DNA of 55,005 bases from Parvularcula maris (GTDB lineage Bacteria > Pseudomonadota > Alphaproteobacteria > Caulobacterales > Parvularculaceae): contig NZ_JANIBC010000008.1 in assembly GCF_024505085.1 (NCBI RefSeq), forward strand, positions 50,857-105,861. Reading direction: 5' to 3'. Shown here piece after piece: positions 1-8,424 of the stretch (the stretch's first letter is position 1; each line of letters begins with the position of its first letter). A model generated the notes under the pieces. The model saw only the letters and a program-made list of their open reading frames with translations, searched no databases and was not told where the DNA came from. A program made the translations under genes and the position numbers.

Positions 1-29
1 TCGCAACTATCGAAGGCGCTTGTTGAAAG

Positions 30-71
30 TCCCCCTCCGCCCTCCGGGCACCTCCCCCTGGAAGGGGGAGG
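30..71. repeat. Palindromic intergenic repeat, family D copy 1
   Basis: Short GC-rich palindromic element built on the core CTCCGCCCTCCGGGCACCTC, followed by facing C-runs and G-runs (CCTCCCCCT / AGGGGGAGG). Related copies occur at 3128-3201, 28322-28438 and 41899-41943, all outside genes. The function is unknown. Such elements are common in alphaproteobacterial genomes and can fold as hairpins. Confidence 0.7.
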
Positions 72-91
72 AAAGCGCGGCGGCGATGCAG

Positions 92-186
92 TCTTCCCAG
101 CAAACCAACGGCGGAACGGGAAGGGCCGCGACCGCGGTCCCGGACCGGTCAGGTCCGCCCCATCGGAGGCGCCGCGCGCCGTGAGA
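92..186 (-). repeat. Three-hairpin structured repeat, family A copy 1
   Basis: Read on the minus strand, three hairpins follow each other: H1 at 180-168 (GGCGC-GCG-GCGCC), H2 at 156-142 (GGACC-TGACC-GGTCC) and H3 at 141-123 with the centre CGGTCG. The H3 stem carries one bulged A. The segment after H3 shares GTTGGTTTGCTGGGAA with copy 5 near 30398. A GGGCTT-rich, terminator-like stretch precedes H1 near 190-240, as in copies 3 and 4, but no tRNA is seen here. Together with family D copy 1 this fills most of the 380 bases before the first gene. Confidence 0.8.
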
Positions 187-380
187 TAAATAAGCCAGAC
201 AGGAAGCCCGAGCCCACGGGGGGCTGGGGGGCGAGATGATCCGAAGGCCCGTACCCCCTGCCTGGCCTTCCTCCGGTCTGCGGGGCGAAGGGGGCGAGAT
301 TGCGGCGGGGGCTGGGCGTCTTCCGGGCATCGGGTGATCGCCCCTTGCGCGGGGCGCTCCGGCTCCTAAGCTCCAAGGTG

Positions 381-713
381 ATGAACGATCTTCGCATGAA
401 GAACAGCGCCCGCGAGGCGGTGCATTTCGACCGGCGAGAGCTCGACCGGCTCCTCCAGCTCTACGGCTTCTTCGTCGCCAAGGGCGATTGGAAGGACTAC
501 GCCATTGACGGGCTTTCCGACCGGGCCGTGTTCTCGGTGTTCAGGCGGGCTGCCGAGGCGCCGCTCTACCGCATCGAGAAGCAGCCCAAGCTGCGCGGGC
601 GGCAGGGCCAGTGGTCGGTGGTCTCCATGGCCGGGCAGATCCTCAAGCGCGGGCACGAGCTCGACCAGGTGCTGAGGGTCTTCGACGCCAAGCGGCTGAA
701 GGTGGTGAGTTAG
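381..713 (+). CDS. DUF2794 family protein
   Basis: Small soluble protein of about 110 residues that matches the alphaproteobacterial DUF2794 family. The recognisable stretch runs from VHFDRRELDRLLQLYGFFVA through DYAIDGLSDRAVFSVFRRAAE to the end, covering nearly the whole protein. Its biochemical role is not known. An in-frame TTG at 300 would add 27 residues of low-complexity arginine-rich sequence; the ATG at 381 has AAGG a few bases upstream and starts just before the conserved part, so I prefer it. An ATG at 396 is also possible. The next gene begins 75 bases downstream on the same strand, so the two could share a transcript. Confidence 0.8.
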   Translation: MNDLRMKNSAREAVHFDRRELDRLLQLYGFFVAKGDWKDYAIDGLSDRAVFSVFRRAAEAPLYRIEKQPKLRGRQGQWSVVSMAGQILKRGHELDQVLRVFDAKRLKVVS

Positions 714-788
714 GCATCGAAGACACGGAATGCTGAGCCGGTTCTCTCTGTGGAGTGTTAGCTCCTGCGAACGGATACGGAGACCAGC

Positions 789-1205
789 ATGGCCAACAAG
801 ATCAGCCTGAACGTGAGCGAGGAGGACGTGCGTGCCTTTGCGGTGATGCTCAAGCGCTACCACGCCAAGGAGATGATGACCGGGCAGAATGACGGCAGCA
901 ACGATACGGACATGATCGAGGACAATCTCGAGCTGTCCGACAAAGAGGGCGAGTTCTCCGACGCCCGCGGCCTCTATGGCGAGATGAACGCCAGCCAGCG
1001 CCTGGACCTTGCCGCCCTCACCTTGCTCGGCATGGACGAGGCGGACGATTTCGAAGGGGCCATGCAGATCGCTAAGGACCGCGGCGGCCCGGACCTCGAC
1101 GCCTTCCGCGAGATGCCGCTCAGCCCCGACCTGATGCTGGAAGGGCTGGAGCGGGTGAGCCCCGACACGGGGACAGGCGTCGCCGAGGAGAGACCGGTTC
1201 AGTAG
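789..1205 (+). CDS. DUF3775-like conserved protein
   Basis: Acidic protein of 138 residues with no signal peptide or membrane segment. The central part (MNASQRLDLAALTLLGMDEA, then a short helix rich in A and D) resembles the DUF3775 family of alphaproteobacteria, small helical proteins of unknown function. The N-terminus (ISLNVSEEDVRAFAVMLKRY) also looks helical. The ATG is well placed and no longer start is available in frame. No neighbour suggests a role. The family assignment comes from memory of its pattern and is moderately sure; a function cannot be given. Confidence 0.65.
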   Translation: MANKISLNVSEEDVRAFAVMLKRYHAKEMMTGQNDGSNDTDMIEDNLELSDKEGEFSDARGLYGEMNASQRLDLAALTLLGMDEADDFEGAMQIAKDRGGPDLDAFREMPLSPDLMLEGLERVSPDTGTGVAEERPVQ

Positions 1206-1321
1206 ATCGTCCCCTCGGCTTTGGTCATCTCTTCATCGGGAGAGATCGGTATCTTCGATACCGAGTGAGGGCGTGTAGCGCGCAACGCTTTGTCCTCGGG
1301 ATGTGGACCGGTGCCTAGAAC

Positions 1322-1374
1322 GCCCTCACCCGAAGCCTGCTGGCGCAGCCTTCGACCTCTCCCTTGGGAGAGGT
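1322..1374. repeat. Intergenic repeat, family E copy 1
   Basis: Contains CCTCACCCGAAGCCTGCTG followed by CTTCGACCTCTCCCTTGGGAGAGG. The same words occur in inverted order in copy 3 at 35054-35186, and the CTCTCCC/GGGAGAG hairpin also in copy 2 at 26867-26975. It lies in the 265-base gap between the DUF3775-like gene and the end of the convergent serine hydrolase gene. Confidence 0.65.
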
Positions 1375-1470
1375 GGTCAGCGGTCAGACCTCCTAACCGA
1401 GATCCAGACTGAAACAGTACCGATCTTGACGGGACTGTCGTACCCCGTCCTTCGCACTCGAGGACAGAGG

Positions 1471-3021
1471 CTACGACCCGTCCCGTTCGCTGCGGTCGGA
1501 ACTGGCGTCGCCGTAGTGGCCGACTAGCGCCGTCGCTTCTCCGTTCTCTGCCATCTCGAAGGCGAGGTGGAAGCCGGGGAAGCCTTCGAGGAGGAAGAGG
1601 TGCTCGCCTGCCGGGAGCAGTCGGAAGGCGGGTCTTTCCTCACGCTGATAGTAGAGGAAGCCCTCCTCGAACCAGACCCGCCTGGGGCCGTACTGCCCGG
1701 TATAGGGCGCGGCTTCCTCGGCGCTCATGGCGGCGGGTTCGGTGCTGAGGGCCTCGCCGAAGCGGTCGTACCAGGCGAGGGTCACCGCTAGGCGCTCGTT
1801 CGTGCCCCCCTCTTCCTCGTAGGATTGCCGGTATTTCGCCGCGGCCTCGCGGTAGTCGCCTGCGGCCTCGGCGACGATGCCCTGGCGCCAAGCCTTGAAG
1901 CCGGGTGCGTCGTAGTCCCTGAAACCGAGCCATGCGGAGATATCGCCAATATCGTGGCCGAGACCTTCGTAGAGCGCGTTGGCGATGCTGTGCCCGTGGC
2001 TCGAATTGGCAAAGTAGACGGCGCCGTCCCCGGTACCCGTTTCAAGGAAGGCGAAGGCCCGATAGGTGCCGTTGTCACCCCAGTGCCAGAGGGCCTGGCC
2101 GTCATCTTCGCTCATCGTGCCCCAGCCCAGCGCCCAGCCGAGATTGTCGGTGAGGGGCGCGTTTTCATCACTCCATTCGGTGGGCATCATGATCTGGGTT
2201 GAGAGCATCTCCCGGTGGGAGGCTTCGGACAGACCCTCGCCATTGAGAACGGCCAGCATGAAGCGGGCATAGTCGCCCGCCTCCGTATGAAGGCTCGATG
2301 CGGCGTTGCTGTAGGGCTCGCCGAGGGGCTGGGCCTCTCCGGCATCGTTGTGAGGGGCCACGATGAGCGGCGGATCATCGCCGTCGAAGAAGAAGCTGCT
2401 CTTGGTCATGCCCAGGGGCTCGAAGACCTCGCGCCGGGCTATCTCCTCCAGGCTCAGGCCCGTCAGCTCCGAGAGAACCTGCTGGAGGTAGACATAGCCC
2501 TCGCCCGAATAGCCCCAGCGCTGTCCGGGCGCGCGGTTGAACTCGAGCGGCGTGCCGCCCCAGTTCGGCAGACCCGACTGGTGGGACAGGAGGAGGCGCG
2601 GCGTCAGCTCCTCGGCATAGTCCTGATTGGCGAACCTCTCCGACGGCAGAATGGTGTGAAGGGGTGTGTCGAGGGTGAGAAGCTCCCGGTCCACGAGCCG
2701 CATGGTGATATAGGCCATGACGGGTTTGCTGAGCGAGGCGGCCTGGAAGAGGTGGTCCTCGGTCACCGGCTGGCCGGTTTCGGCGCTGACCACACCGAGC
2801 TGCTCGACGCGGACGACCTCGCCGCCCTCGATCACCGCCAGGGACAGGGCCGGAATGGCCGCCTCGGCGATCAGCTCTCCGGCGTCGAAAACCTCGACCG
2901 AGGATGCCTCGGCCTGTGGCGGCGATGTCTCACTGCCCCCTGACAGCTCCGAACATCCGGCAAGATGCAGCAACGCGGCGGCGAAGCTGGACGAGATCAA
3001 AAGCGTTCTAAAGTTGGTCAT
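1471..3021 (-). CDS. Beta-lactamase-family serine hydrolase, lipoprotein
   Basis: A 516-residue member of the beta-lactamase/penicillin-binding-protein-like family (Pfam Beta-lactamase), which includes class C enzymes, esterases and D-aminopeptidases. Residues 1-23 form a lipoprotein signal ending LHLAGC, with Cys23 as the lipidation site. The nucleophile motif SxxK is S96-L-S-K99, a YxN-equivalent YSG is at 171-173, and an HWG near the C-terminal third takes the place of the KTG motif. About 130 residues after the catalytic domain contain a helical TPR-like stretch and a beta-rich tail (PYTGQYGPRR...), as in many esterase-type members. Start: the ATG at 3021 has GGGAGGG upstream and begins the signal peptide; the frame remains open to 3222 without coding character. 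The substrate is unknown; the YSG motif argues against a typical resistance enzyme. Confidence 0.85.
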   Translation of the reverse strand: MTNFRTLLISSSFAAALLHLAGCSELSGGSETSPPQAEASSVEVFDAGELIAEAAIPALSLAVIEGGEVVRVEQLGVVSAETGQPVTEDHLFQAASLSKPVMAYITMRLVDRELLTLDTPLHTILPSERFANQDYAEELTPRLLLSHQSGLPNWGGTPLEFNRAPGQRWGYSGEGYVYLQQVLSELTGLSLEEIARREVFEPLGMTKSSFFFDGDDPPLIVAPHNDAGEAQPLGEPYSNAASSLHTEAGDYARFMLAVLNGEGLSEASHREMLSTQIMMPTEWSDENAPLTDNLGWALGWGTMSEDDGQALWHWGDNGTYRAFAFLETGTGDGAVYFANSSHGHSIANALYEGLGHDIGDISAWLGFRDYDAPGFKAWRQGIVAEAAGDYREAAAKYRQSYEEEGGTNERLAVTLAWYDRFGEALSTEPAAMSAEEAAPYTGQYGPRRVWFEEGFLYYQREERPAFRLLPAGEHLFLLEGFPGFHLAFEMAENGEATALVGHYGDASSDRSERDGS

Positions 3022-3127
3022 CCCTGCGGCCCTCCCTGAGCGTCGTTGCAGGTAAGAAGCGAAAGGCATCCCTGAAAGGGCGAATGGCAGCGAGCCGCTT
3101 CGAGGCTGTGCTCTGTTGCAACAGAGG

Positions 3128-3201
3128 CTGCCCCCTCCGTCCTCCGGACACCTCCCCCACCCGTGGTGGAGCTGCCGGGAGGCTGAAGGGGAGGGGGGCA
3201 G
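3128..3201. repeat. Palindromic intergenic repeat, family D copy 2
   Basis: CCCCCTCCGTCCTCCGGACA, then CTCCCCCACC and a closing GGGAGGCTGAAGGGGAGGGG. The second half matches the end of copy 3 (GAGCTGCCGGTAGGCTGAGG). It lies upstream of the serine hydrolase gene and downstream of the Bax-inhibitor gene, both on the minus strand. Confidence 0.7.
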
Positions 3202-3240
3202 CACAAGAAGAGGCCGTCCCATAAATAGGCGTCGCCCAGC

Positions 3241-3271
3241 AAAAAGCCCCGGCGGTGAGGCCGGGGCTTTT
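3241..3271 (-). terminator. Intrinsic terminator after the Bax-inhibitor gene
   Basis: On the minus strand the sequence forms AAAAGCCCCGGC, a short loop (CTCA), then GCCGGGGCTTTTT. This is a strong GC stem with a T-run, 24 bases after the stop of the BI-1 gene. The A-run on the other side makes it potentially bidirectional. Confidence 0.85.
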
Positions 3272-3294
3272 GTCGTTGTCGCTGGCGGCAGCGC

Positions 3295-4014
3295 CTAGTC
3301 GCGCATGATGCCGAGCAGGTTCAGCACGTGGATGAACAGCGTGACGAAGCTGCCGTAGAGGGCGAAGGCGCCGAAGATGGCGGCCCGCTCGTTCTGCTCG
3401 GTCGCGCCATCGGCGTAGAGGTTCTTGATCATCTGCGTCTCATAGGCGGTGACCGCCGAGATGTAGAGGATCACGCCCGCCGAGATCAGGAAGCTGAGCC
3501 CCGAGGACTGGATGAAGAAGTTGGCCACGATCAGCACCAGGAAGCCGATGCCGGCCATGAACAGGAACTTCGCCATGGGGCTCAGATCCTTCTTGGTGGT
3601 GTAGCCGTAGAGCGACATCGCCATGAAGATCGAGGCGGCGATGAAGAAGGCCAGGGCCACATCCGCCGCGCCTTGCGGGCCGAGGGCGGTGGCGGCCACG
3701 AAGGGCCCGATCAGGACGCCCCAGAGCGCCACGTAGAGGGCGTAGGCGCCGAAGGCCATCTGGCGGCTGCCCGAGAAGATCACCTTGGGCGCGAACCAGC
3801 CCACGGCGAGAACGCCGATGAACGGGATGAAGCCGAGGCCCCCGACGGTGGCGATCCACTGGGGGTTCTGGATGAAGGCCAGCGCGATCAGCGCCGTGCC
3901 GGCGATGCCGAGGGCCATGTAGTTGTACACGCCCAGCATGTACTTGCGCAGGCCCTCATCATAGGCGAGCGCGCCCGTGCCTGCGCGCTGATGAAGACGG
4001 TTGGTCTCAGACAT
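3295..4014 (-). CDS. Bax inhibitor-1/YccA family membrane protein
   Basis: A 239-residue integral membrane protein of the Bax inhibitor-1 family. After a soluble N-terminus of about 30 residues (MSETNRLHQRAGTGALAYDE) come about seven hydrophobic segments; the last ends in LNLLGIMRD. The Asp near the C-terminus fits the di-aspartyl pH sensor region known from bacterial BI-1 (BsYetJ), although function in this organism is inferred. Bacterial members include YccA, an FtsH modulator, and calcium-leak channels. The gene is single, followed by a strong terminator, and divergent from the zinc protease gene with 281 bases between them that hold both promoters; I cannot pick out a confident box. Confidence 0.9.
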   Translation of the reverse strand: MSETNRLHQRAGTGALAYDEGLRKYMLGVYNYMALGIAGTALIALAFIQNPQWIATVGGLGFIPFIGVLAVGWFAPKVIFSGSRQMAFGAYALYVALWGVLIGPFVAATALGPQGAADVALAFFIAASIFMAMSLYGYTTKKDLSPMAKFLFMAGIGFLVLIVANFFIQSSGLSFLISAGVILYISAVTAYETQMIKNLYADGATEQNERAAIFGAFALYGSFVTLFIHVLNLLGIMRD

Positions 4015-4295
4015 TCAGTTTCTCCTTGTCGGCACAGGGCCCCTGGCCCGCGCCCGTACATGCGTTGGAAGATGGGGGAACCCCGCCTCCTTCGCAAGCG
4101 GTCCCGGGCATCCTTGGCAGCCCCTTTAGCCGATTGCGGCGTTTCGGCCCGCGCTTTGCAGTGGAACCCTAAAAAATAGCGAAATCGTGAGCAGAGCGTT
4201 GCGCTCCCGGCTCAAACCGTTACGGTGTACTTAAACTCTAGGAAAGGCTGAGCCGGGGGCGGCGAGGCCGTAGGCGACGGGGAAGGGCAGGCAGG

Positions 4296-6887
4296 ATGAT
4301 CCGCACGATGAAGGGGCGCGCGCTGTTAGGCGCGGCCGTTACCGCATTCACGCTGGCTTCGGCCGCTCCTGCCATCGCGCAGGACAAGAAGAAGGGCGGC
4401 CTGCCGACCATCGCGGAGAAGACCGAGGGCTACGAGGTCACGGACGGCCTGTTCCCGATCTACCGCGACGCCAAGGACGGCTCGATCTATCTTGAGGTCT
4501 CCGAGGAGCAGCTCGGCGAGGAGTTCATCGCCTTCACCTATGTGGAGAACGGCTTCCTCGACGCGGGTGCGTTCAAGGGCTCCTACGCCGACAACCGGGT
4601 GATCCGCTTCGACAAGCATTTCGGCCAGCTCGAGCTGAACGAGGTCAACACCTCCTACTATTTCGACCCCGAGAGCCCCGTCGCCAGGGCCTCCGACGCC
4701 AACATCACGCCTTCGATCATCGGCACGCTCAAGATCATCGCCGAGACCAAGGGGGAGGGTGATGACGGCTCCCGCTACCTCATCTCCGGCGCGCCGCTCT
4801 TCAAGTCGGAGATGCTGACCCAGCTCAACCGGCCGAACCCGCTGGCGGGGCCCTTCCAGTTCAACCTGGGCGGCCTGTCCGGCAAGAAGACCAAGTACGA
4901 TGTGGTGCGCGGCTACCCTGAGAACGTCGACGTCCGGGTGAACTACGTCTTCGACAACCCCATGCCCTTCAACCAGGGCTCCATGGCGGTGACCGACGCC
5001 CGCTCGACGCAGCTCACCGTGCAGCACTCGCTGATCGCGATGCCTGAGGAGGGTTTCACCCCCCGCTTCGACGACTACCGGGTGGGCTACTTCTTCGATC
5101 AGGTCACCGATCTGACGAGCTTCAGCACCACGCCCTACCGCGACGTCATCAACCGCTGGCGCCTGGTCAAGAAGGACCCCGAGGCGGAGCTCTCCGAGCC
5201 CGTCGAGCCGATCACCTTCTGGATCGAGAACACCACCCCCCACGAGTACCGCGAGGTGATCGCCGAGGCCGTGCTGGCCTGGAACGAGGCCTTCGAGAGC
5301 GCGGGCTTCAAGAACGCCGTCGCTGTCGAGGTCCAGCCGGACGACGCCGAGTGGGACGCCGGCGACATCCGCTACAACGTGCTTCGCTGGACATCCTCGC
5401 CGCGCCCGCCCTTCGGCGGCTACGGCCCGAGCTTCTCCAACCCCCGCACGGGCGAGATCCTCGGCGCGGACATCATGCTCGAGCTGAGCTACCTGATGGG
5501 CAGCACCTTCGAGACCGAGACCTTCGAGACGGCCGGGCTTCCCGCGCAGATCACCGAGAAGGTCGAGTTCGACGAGAAGGGCGCGATCATCCGCCCCGAC
5601 GCCGACACCCATCACGACCGCCATCTCTGCCTCGCCGGCGCCGAGGCGCGCGCCAAGATCGAGTTCGGCATGACCGCGCTCCAGGTCATGGGCGAGGGCG
5701 AAGAGGAGATGAAGGAACTGGTGCGCCAGAGCCTCTCTAACCTCATCATGCACGAGGTCGGTCACACGCTGGGCCTCAACCACAACATGAAGGGCACCAA
5801 CGTCTTCGGCCCGCGCGAGATTCACGACAAGGGCGTCACCAAGGGCGCGCCGTCGGGCTCGGTCATGGACTACCACGCCACTAATTTCGCGCCGCTGGGT
5901 ATGGAGCAGGGCGACTACGACCACACCCGCCCCGGCAGCTACGACCACTGGGCGATCAGCTTCGGCTACGACCCCGACTTGGACGACGAGGCGGAGCGCG
6001 AGGCGCTGCTCGCCAAGTCGGGCGATCCGGCGCTGGCCTTCGGCAACGATGCCGACGACATGCGCAGCCCCTGGAACGGCATCGACCCGCGGGTGATGAT
6101 CTTCGACCAGTCGTCGGACACGGTGACCTACTCCATCGACCGGCTGGAGCTGATCGACGACCTCCTCGGCCGCCTGATGGACGGTTACGGCGAAGCGGGT
6201 GACGAGGAGAGCTACCACAAGCTGTGGCGGCAGTATCTCAGCCTCACCGGCCAGGCGGGCCGCATGGGCGTGGTCCTCTCCAAGCAGCTCGGCGGCATCC
6301 ACGTCGAGCGCACCGCGCCCGGCCAGGAGGACGCCAAGGTGCCCTACACGCCAGTCTCCCGCGAGAAGCAGAAGGCCGCGATGAACGCGCTGGCGGAGCA
6401 CTTCTTCGCCGCCGACGCCTTCGACGCCTCCGAAGAGCTGATCCGGCACCTCCAGCCCCAGCGCCGCGGCTACAACTTCTTCTTCAACACCGAAGACCCC
6501 AAGCTGCACGAGCGGGCGCTGAGCGTTCAGATGGGCATCATCTCGCAGATCCTGAACCCGCAGGTCATGTCGCGCATGACCAACAGCGCGGTTTACGGCG
6601 GCAACTACTCCGCCGCCGAGGTGGTGCAGGACCTCAACGACGCCATCTTCGGCAACGATCTGATGGGGGTGACCAACACCTATCGCCGCAACCTTCAGAT
6701 CGCCTACACCCAGCGCCTCGTGCGCATCGCCTACGGCCAGGGCTGGGACCCGGTGGCCCAAGGCGCGGCGCTCGCGGGCATCAACGACATCAAACAAAGG
6801 TTCGGCTTCGTCCCCGGCTTCCTCCTGCCGCTCGAGACCAGAGCGCACCGCGCGGCGCTGAAGTTCGAGCTTGGGTTCGCGGGGTAG
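4296..6887 (+). CDS. Secreted zinc-dependent metalloprotease (metzincin-like, DUF5117/DUF5118 type)
   Basis: An 863-residue exported protein. Residues 1-28 form a signal peptide ending APAIAQ. The extended zinc motif HEVGHTLGLNH lies at 486-496 (three zinc His, catalytic Glu487), and GSVMDY near 521-526 supplies the methionine turn, so it is metzincin-like. The flanks fit the large family annotated 'zinc-dependent metalloprotease' with DUF5117, DUF5118 and DUF4953 regions: about 480 residues of beta-rich sequence before the zinc site and about 360 helical residues after it (RVMIFDQSSDTVTYSIDRLE, RRNLQIAYTQRLVRIAYG). Likely site: periplasm or outside. The natural substrate is unknown. The second Met (4308) is an alternative start and would not alter the signal peptide. 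It is transcribed alone and followed by a family B repeat. Confidence 0.9.
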   Translation: MIRTMKGRALLGAAVTAFTLASAAPAIAQDKKKGGLPTIAEKTEGYEVTDGLFPIYRDAKDGSIYLEVSEEQLGEEFIAFTYVENGFLDAGAFKGSYADNRVIRFDKHFGQLELNEVNTSYYFDPESPVARASDANITPSIIGTLKIIAETKGEGDDGSRYLISGAPLFKSEMLTQLNRPNPLAGPFQFNLGGLSGKKTKYDVVRGYPENVDVRVNYVFDNPMPFNQGSMAVTDARSTQLTVQHSLIAMPEEGFTPRFDDYRVGYFFDQVTDLTSFSTTPYRDVINRWRLVKKDPEAELSEPVEPITFWIENTTPHEYREVIAEAVLAWNEAFESAGFKNAVAVEVQPDDAEWDAGDIRYNVLRWTSSPRPPFGGYGPSFSNPRTGEILGADIMLELSYLMGSTFETETFETAGLPAQITEKVEFDEKGAIIRPDADTHHDRHLCLAGAEARAKIEFGMTALQVMGEGEEEMKELVRQSLSNLIMHEVGHTLGLNHNMKGTNVFGPREIHDKGVTKGAPSGSVMDYHATNFAPLGMEQGDYDHTRPGSYDHWAISFGYDPDLDDEAEREALLAKSGDPALAFGNDADDMRSPWNGIDPRVMIFDQSSDTVTYSIDRLELIDDLLGRLMDGYGEAGDEESYHKLWRQYLSLTGQAGRMGVVLSKQLGGIHVERTAPGQEDAKVPYTPVSREKQKAAMNALAEHFFAADAFDASEELIRHLQPQRRGYNFFFNTEDPKLHERALSVQMGIISQILNPQVMSRMTNSAVYGGNYSAAEVVQDLNDAIFGNDLMGVTNTYRRNLQIAYTQRLVRIAYGQGWDPVAQGAALAGINDIKQRFGFVPGFLLPLETRAHRAALKFELGFAG

Positions 6888-6899
6888 GCTACTGACTGC

Positions 6900-7020
6900 G
6901 TCATCCCGGAAAGTGCGTAGCACTTATCCGGGACCCATGGCCTTGGGTGTCCGACAAGACTGACATGGTTTCCGTATTGAGCGATTAGTCCATGGATCCC
7001 GGATCAAGGCCGGGATGACG
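6900..7020. repeat. Inverted repeat, family B copy 1
   Basis: A 121-base element opening GTCATCCCGGAAAG and closing CCGGGATGACG, with inner arms TCCGGGACCCATGG and CCATGGATCCCGGAT. Copies 2-4 are at 30461-30592, 44993-45107 and 48811-48927. Each end is an imperfect hairpin and the two halves are inverted copies of each other. It lies in the convergent gap between the protease and rsmB genes. Confidence 0.85.
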
Positions 7021-7038
7021 GAGGTTGGAGAGCAATTT

Positions 7039-8424
7039 CTACTTCTTCCTCAGCCTTGCGGCAAAAAACCCGTCCATGCCGCCCTCATCGTTCAGAAGGT
7101 GCGGCAGGCAGCGGATATCGCCCTGCTTGTTGATCACCGGCAGGCCGCCCACCTCGGACGGCTCCACCGGCACCCGTTCGAGATCGTCCCGGCGCGCCAA
7201 GAGCTTCTCCACCTGCTCCTCACCCTCCTCGGGCAGGAGCGAGCAGACGGCATAGACCAAGGTGCCCCCCGCCTCGGTGAGGTCGGCGGCCCTATCAAGC
7301 ATCTTCGCCTGCAGGTCCTTGAGAAGCGGAAGCTGCTCCTCCCGCGAGGTCCAGAGAAGGTCCGGGTTGCGCCTGATCGTCCCCGTCGCCGAGCAGGGCG
7401 CGTCGAGCAGCACGAACTTGGCCGGACCGCTCGGCTTCCACTCGAGGAGGTTCTCCTGCACCACCGAGGCGGAGAAGCCGACGCGCTGAAGGTTCGCTTC
7501 CAGCCGCTTGAGGCGCCAGGCCGAGGTGTCCACCGCCGTCACCCAGGCGCCATCGGCCATGAGCTGCATGGTCTTCCCGCCCGGAGCCGCGCAGAGGTCG
7601 AAGGTCTTCGCGCCCTCGGTGGCTCCCAGGATCGCGGCGGGCAGGGTGGCAGCGACGTCCTGCACCCAGAACGCGCCCTCCTCATAGCCCGGAATGCCCG
7701 GCACCAGGCGGGAGGCCGTGCGCAGGGTCCTGACGCCGATCCGCTTCGCCTCGATCTCTTCGCCGAGAACCAGCTCCGCCGAAGGGTCTTTGAGGCTGAG
7801 GTCCAGCGGCGCCTCGTCCCGGTGGGCGAGGACGATCTTCTCTGCCGTCTTGGTGCCGTGAGCCTTGGCGAGGCGACGCCACAGCCAGCCCGGCGCGTCC
7901 TGGCGGATGGGCAGCTTCTCCAGCCGCTCCTTGCCGTCCTCGCTCATGGCGCGGGCGACCGCGTTGACGAGGTTCTTGTAGCCCCTTGTCGTGTCGCGCA
8001 GCTTGGCGATCTCCACCGCGCAGAAGACCGCCGCATGGGGGTCCACATCCATCACGCAGAGCTGCGCCGCGGTCACCCGGAAGAGGTCGCGGAGCAGGGT
8101 CTGCTTGGGCTTAAGGGGGATCTTCAGGTAGCTCTCGAACACCTCGTCGAGGGCGCCGCGCCGCCTGAGCGTCGTGGAGGCGAGGGCACGGGCGAAGCTG
8201 CGGTCGGCACCCTCCAGCGCTTGAAAGCTCTTACAGGTCTCCACCGCCTCGTTCAGGGTCAGCCCGCGCGTGGTCATGTGGATCAGCGCCAGCGCCGCGT
8301 CGCGGGCGGGAACGCCCTGGGGCGGGGGTTTGGGTTTTCGGCCCTTCTTCTCGTCGCCCTCGCCACGTTTACGAGCGCCGGACTCTTCGCTACGCTTAGG
8401 TGGTTTTTGGCGGGACTGTTCCAT
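7039..8424 (-). CDS. rsmB: 16S rRNA (cytosine-C5)-methyltransferase RsmB/NOP family
   Basis: A 461-residue RNA m5C methyltransferase. A basic tail of about 35 residues is followed by a NusB-like RNA-binding domain (from PARDAALALIHMTTRGLTLN) and then the Rossmann methyltransferase domain with SAM motif FDLCAAPGGKTMQL. The two family cysteines are present: Cys344 in DAPCSATGTIRRNPD (motif IV) and Cys394 in VYAVCSLLPEEGEEQ (motif VI). Family knowledge: RsmB methylates C967 of 16S rRNA; other NOP-type members can have other targets, so the exact site is inferred. Start: ATG at 8424. Upstream sequence stays open to 8550 but overlaps the divergent gene. The start codon shares the tetranucleotide CATG at 8422-8425 with the opposite gene. 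Confidence 0.9.
   Translation of the reverse strand: MEQSRQKPPKRSEESGARKRGEGDEKKGRKPKPPPQGVPARDAALALIHMTTRGLTLNEAVETCKSFQALEGADRSFARALASTTLRRRGALDEVFESYLKIPLKPKQTLLRDLFRVTAAQLCVMDVDPHAAVFCAVEIAKLRDTTRGYKNLVNAVARAMSEDGKERLEKLPIRQDAPGWLWRRLAKAHGTKTAEKIVLAHRDEAPLDLSLKDPSAELVLGEEIEAKRIGVRTLRTASRLVPGIPGYEEGAFWVQDVAATLPAAILGATEGAKTFDLCAAPGGKTMQLMADGAWVTAVDTSAWRLKRLEANLQRVGFSASVVQENLLEWKPSGPAKFVLLDAPCSATGTIRRNPDLLWTSREEQLPLLKDLQAKMLDRAADLTEAGGTLVYAVCSLLPEEGEEQVEKLLARRDDLERVPVEPSEVGGLPVINKQGDIRCLPHLLNDEGGMDGFFAARLRKK

Noticed and set aside
1471-3021. Class C beta-lactamase (resistance gene)
   Set aside because: The SxxK motif is there, but YSG in place of YAN and HWG in place of KTG, the lipoprotein signal and the extra C-terminal domain point to an esterase/peptidase-type relative.
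3022-3222. N-terminal extension of the serine hydrolase to an upstream start
   Set aside because: The extension runs through family D repeat sequence and a second, internal signal peptide would result; the start at 3021 has a strong ribosome-binding site.
4326-6923. A very long open frame (865 codons) antisense to the zinc protease
   Set aside because: It is produced by strong codon bias of the GC-rich sense gene. It is rich in Val, Gly, Asp, Arg and Leu in shadow-like patterns and has no recognisable domain. The sense strand has signal peptide and zinc motif.
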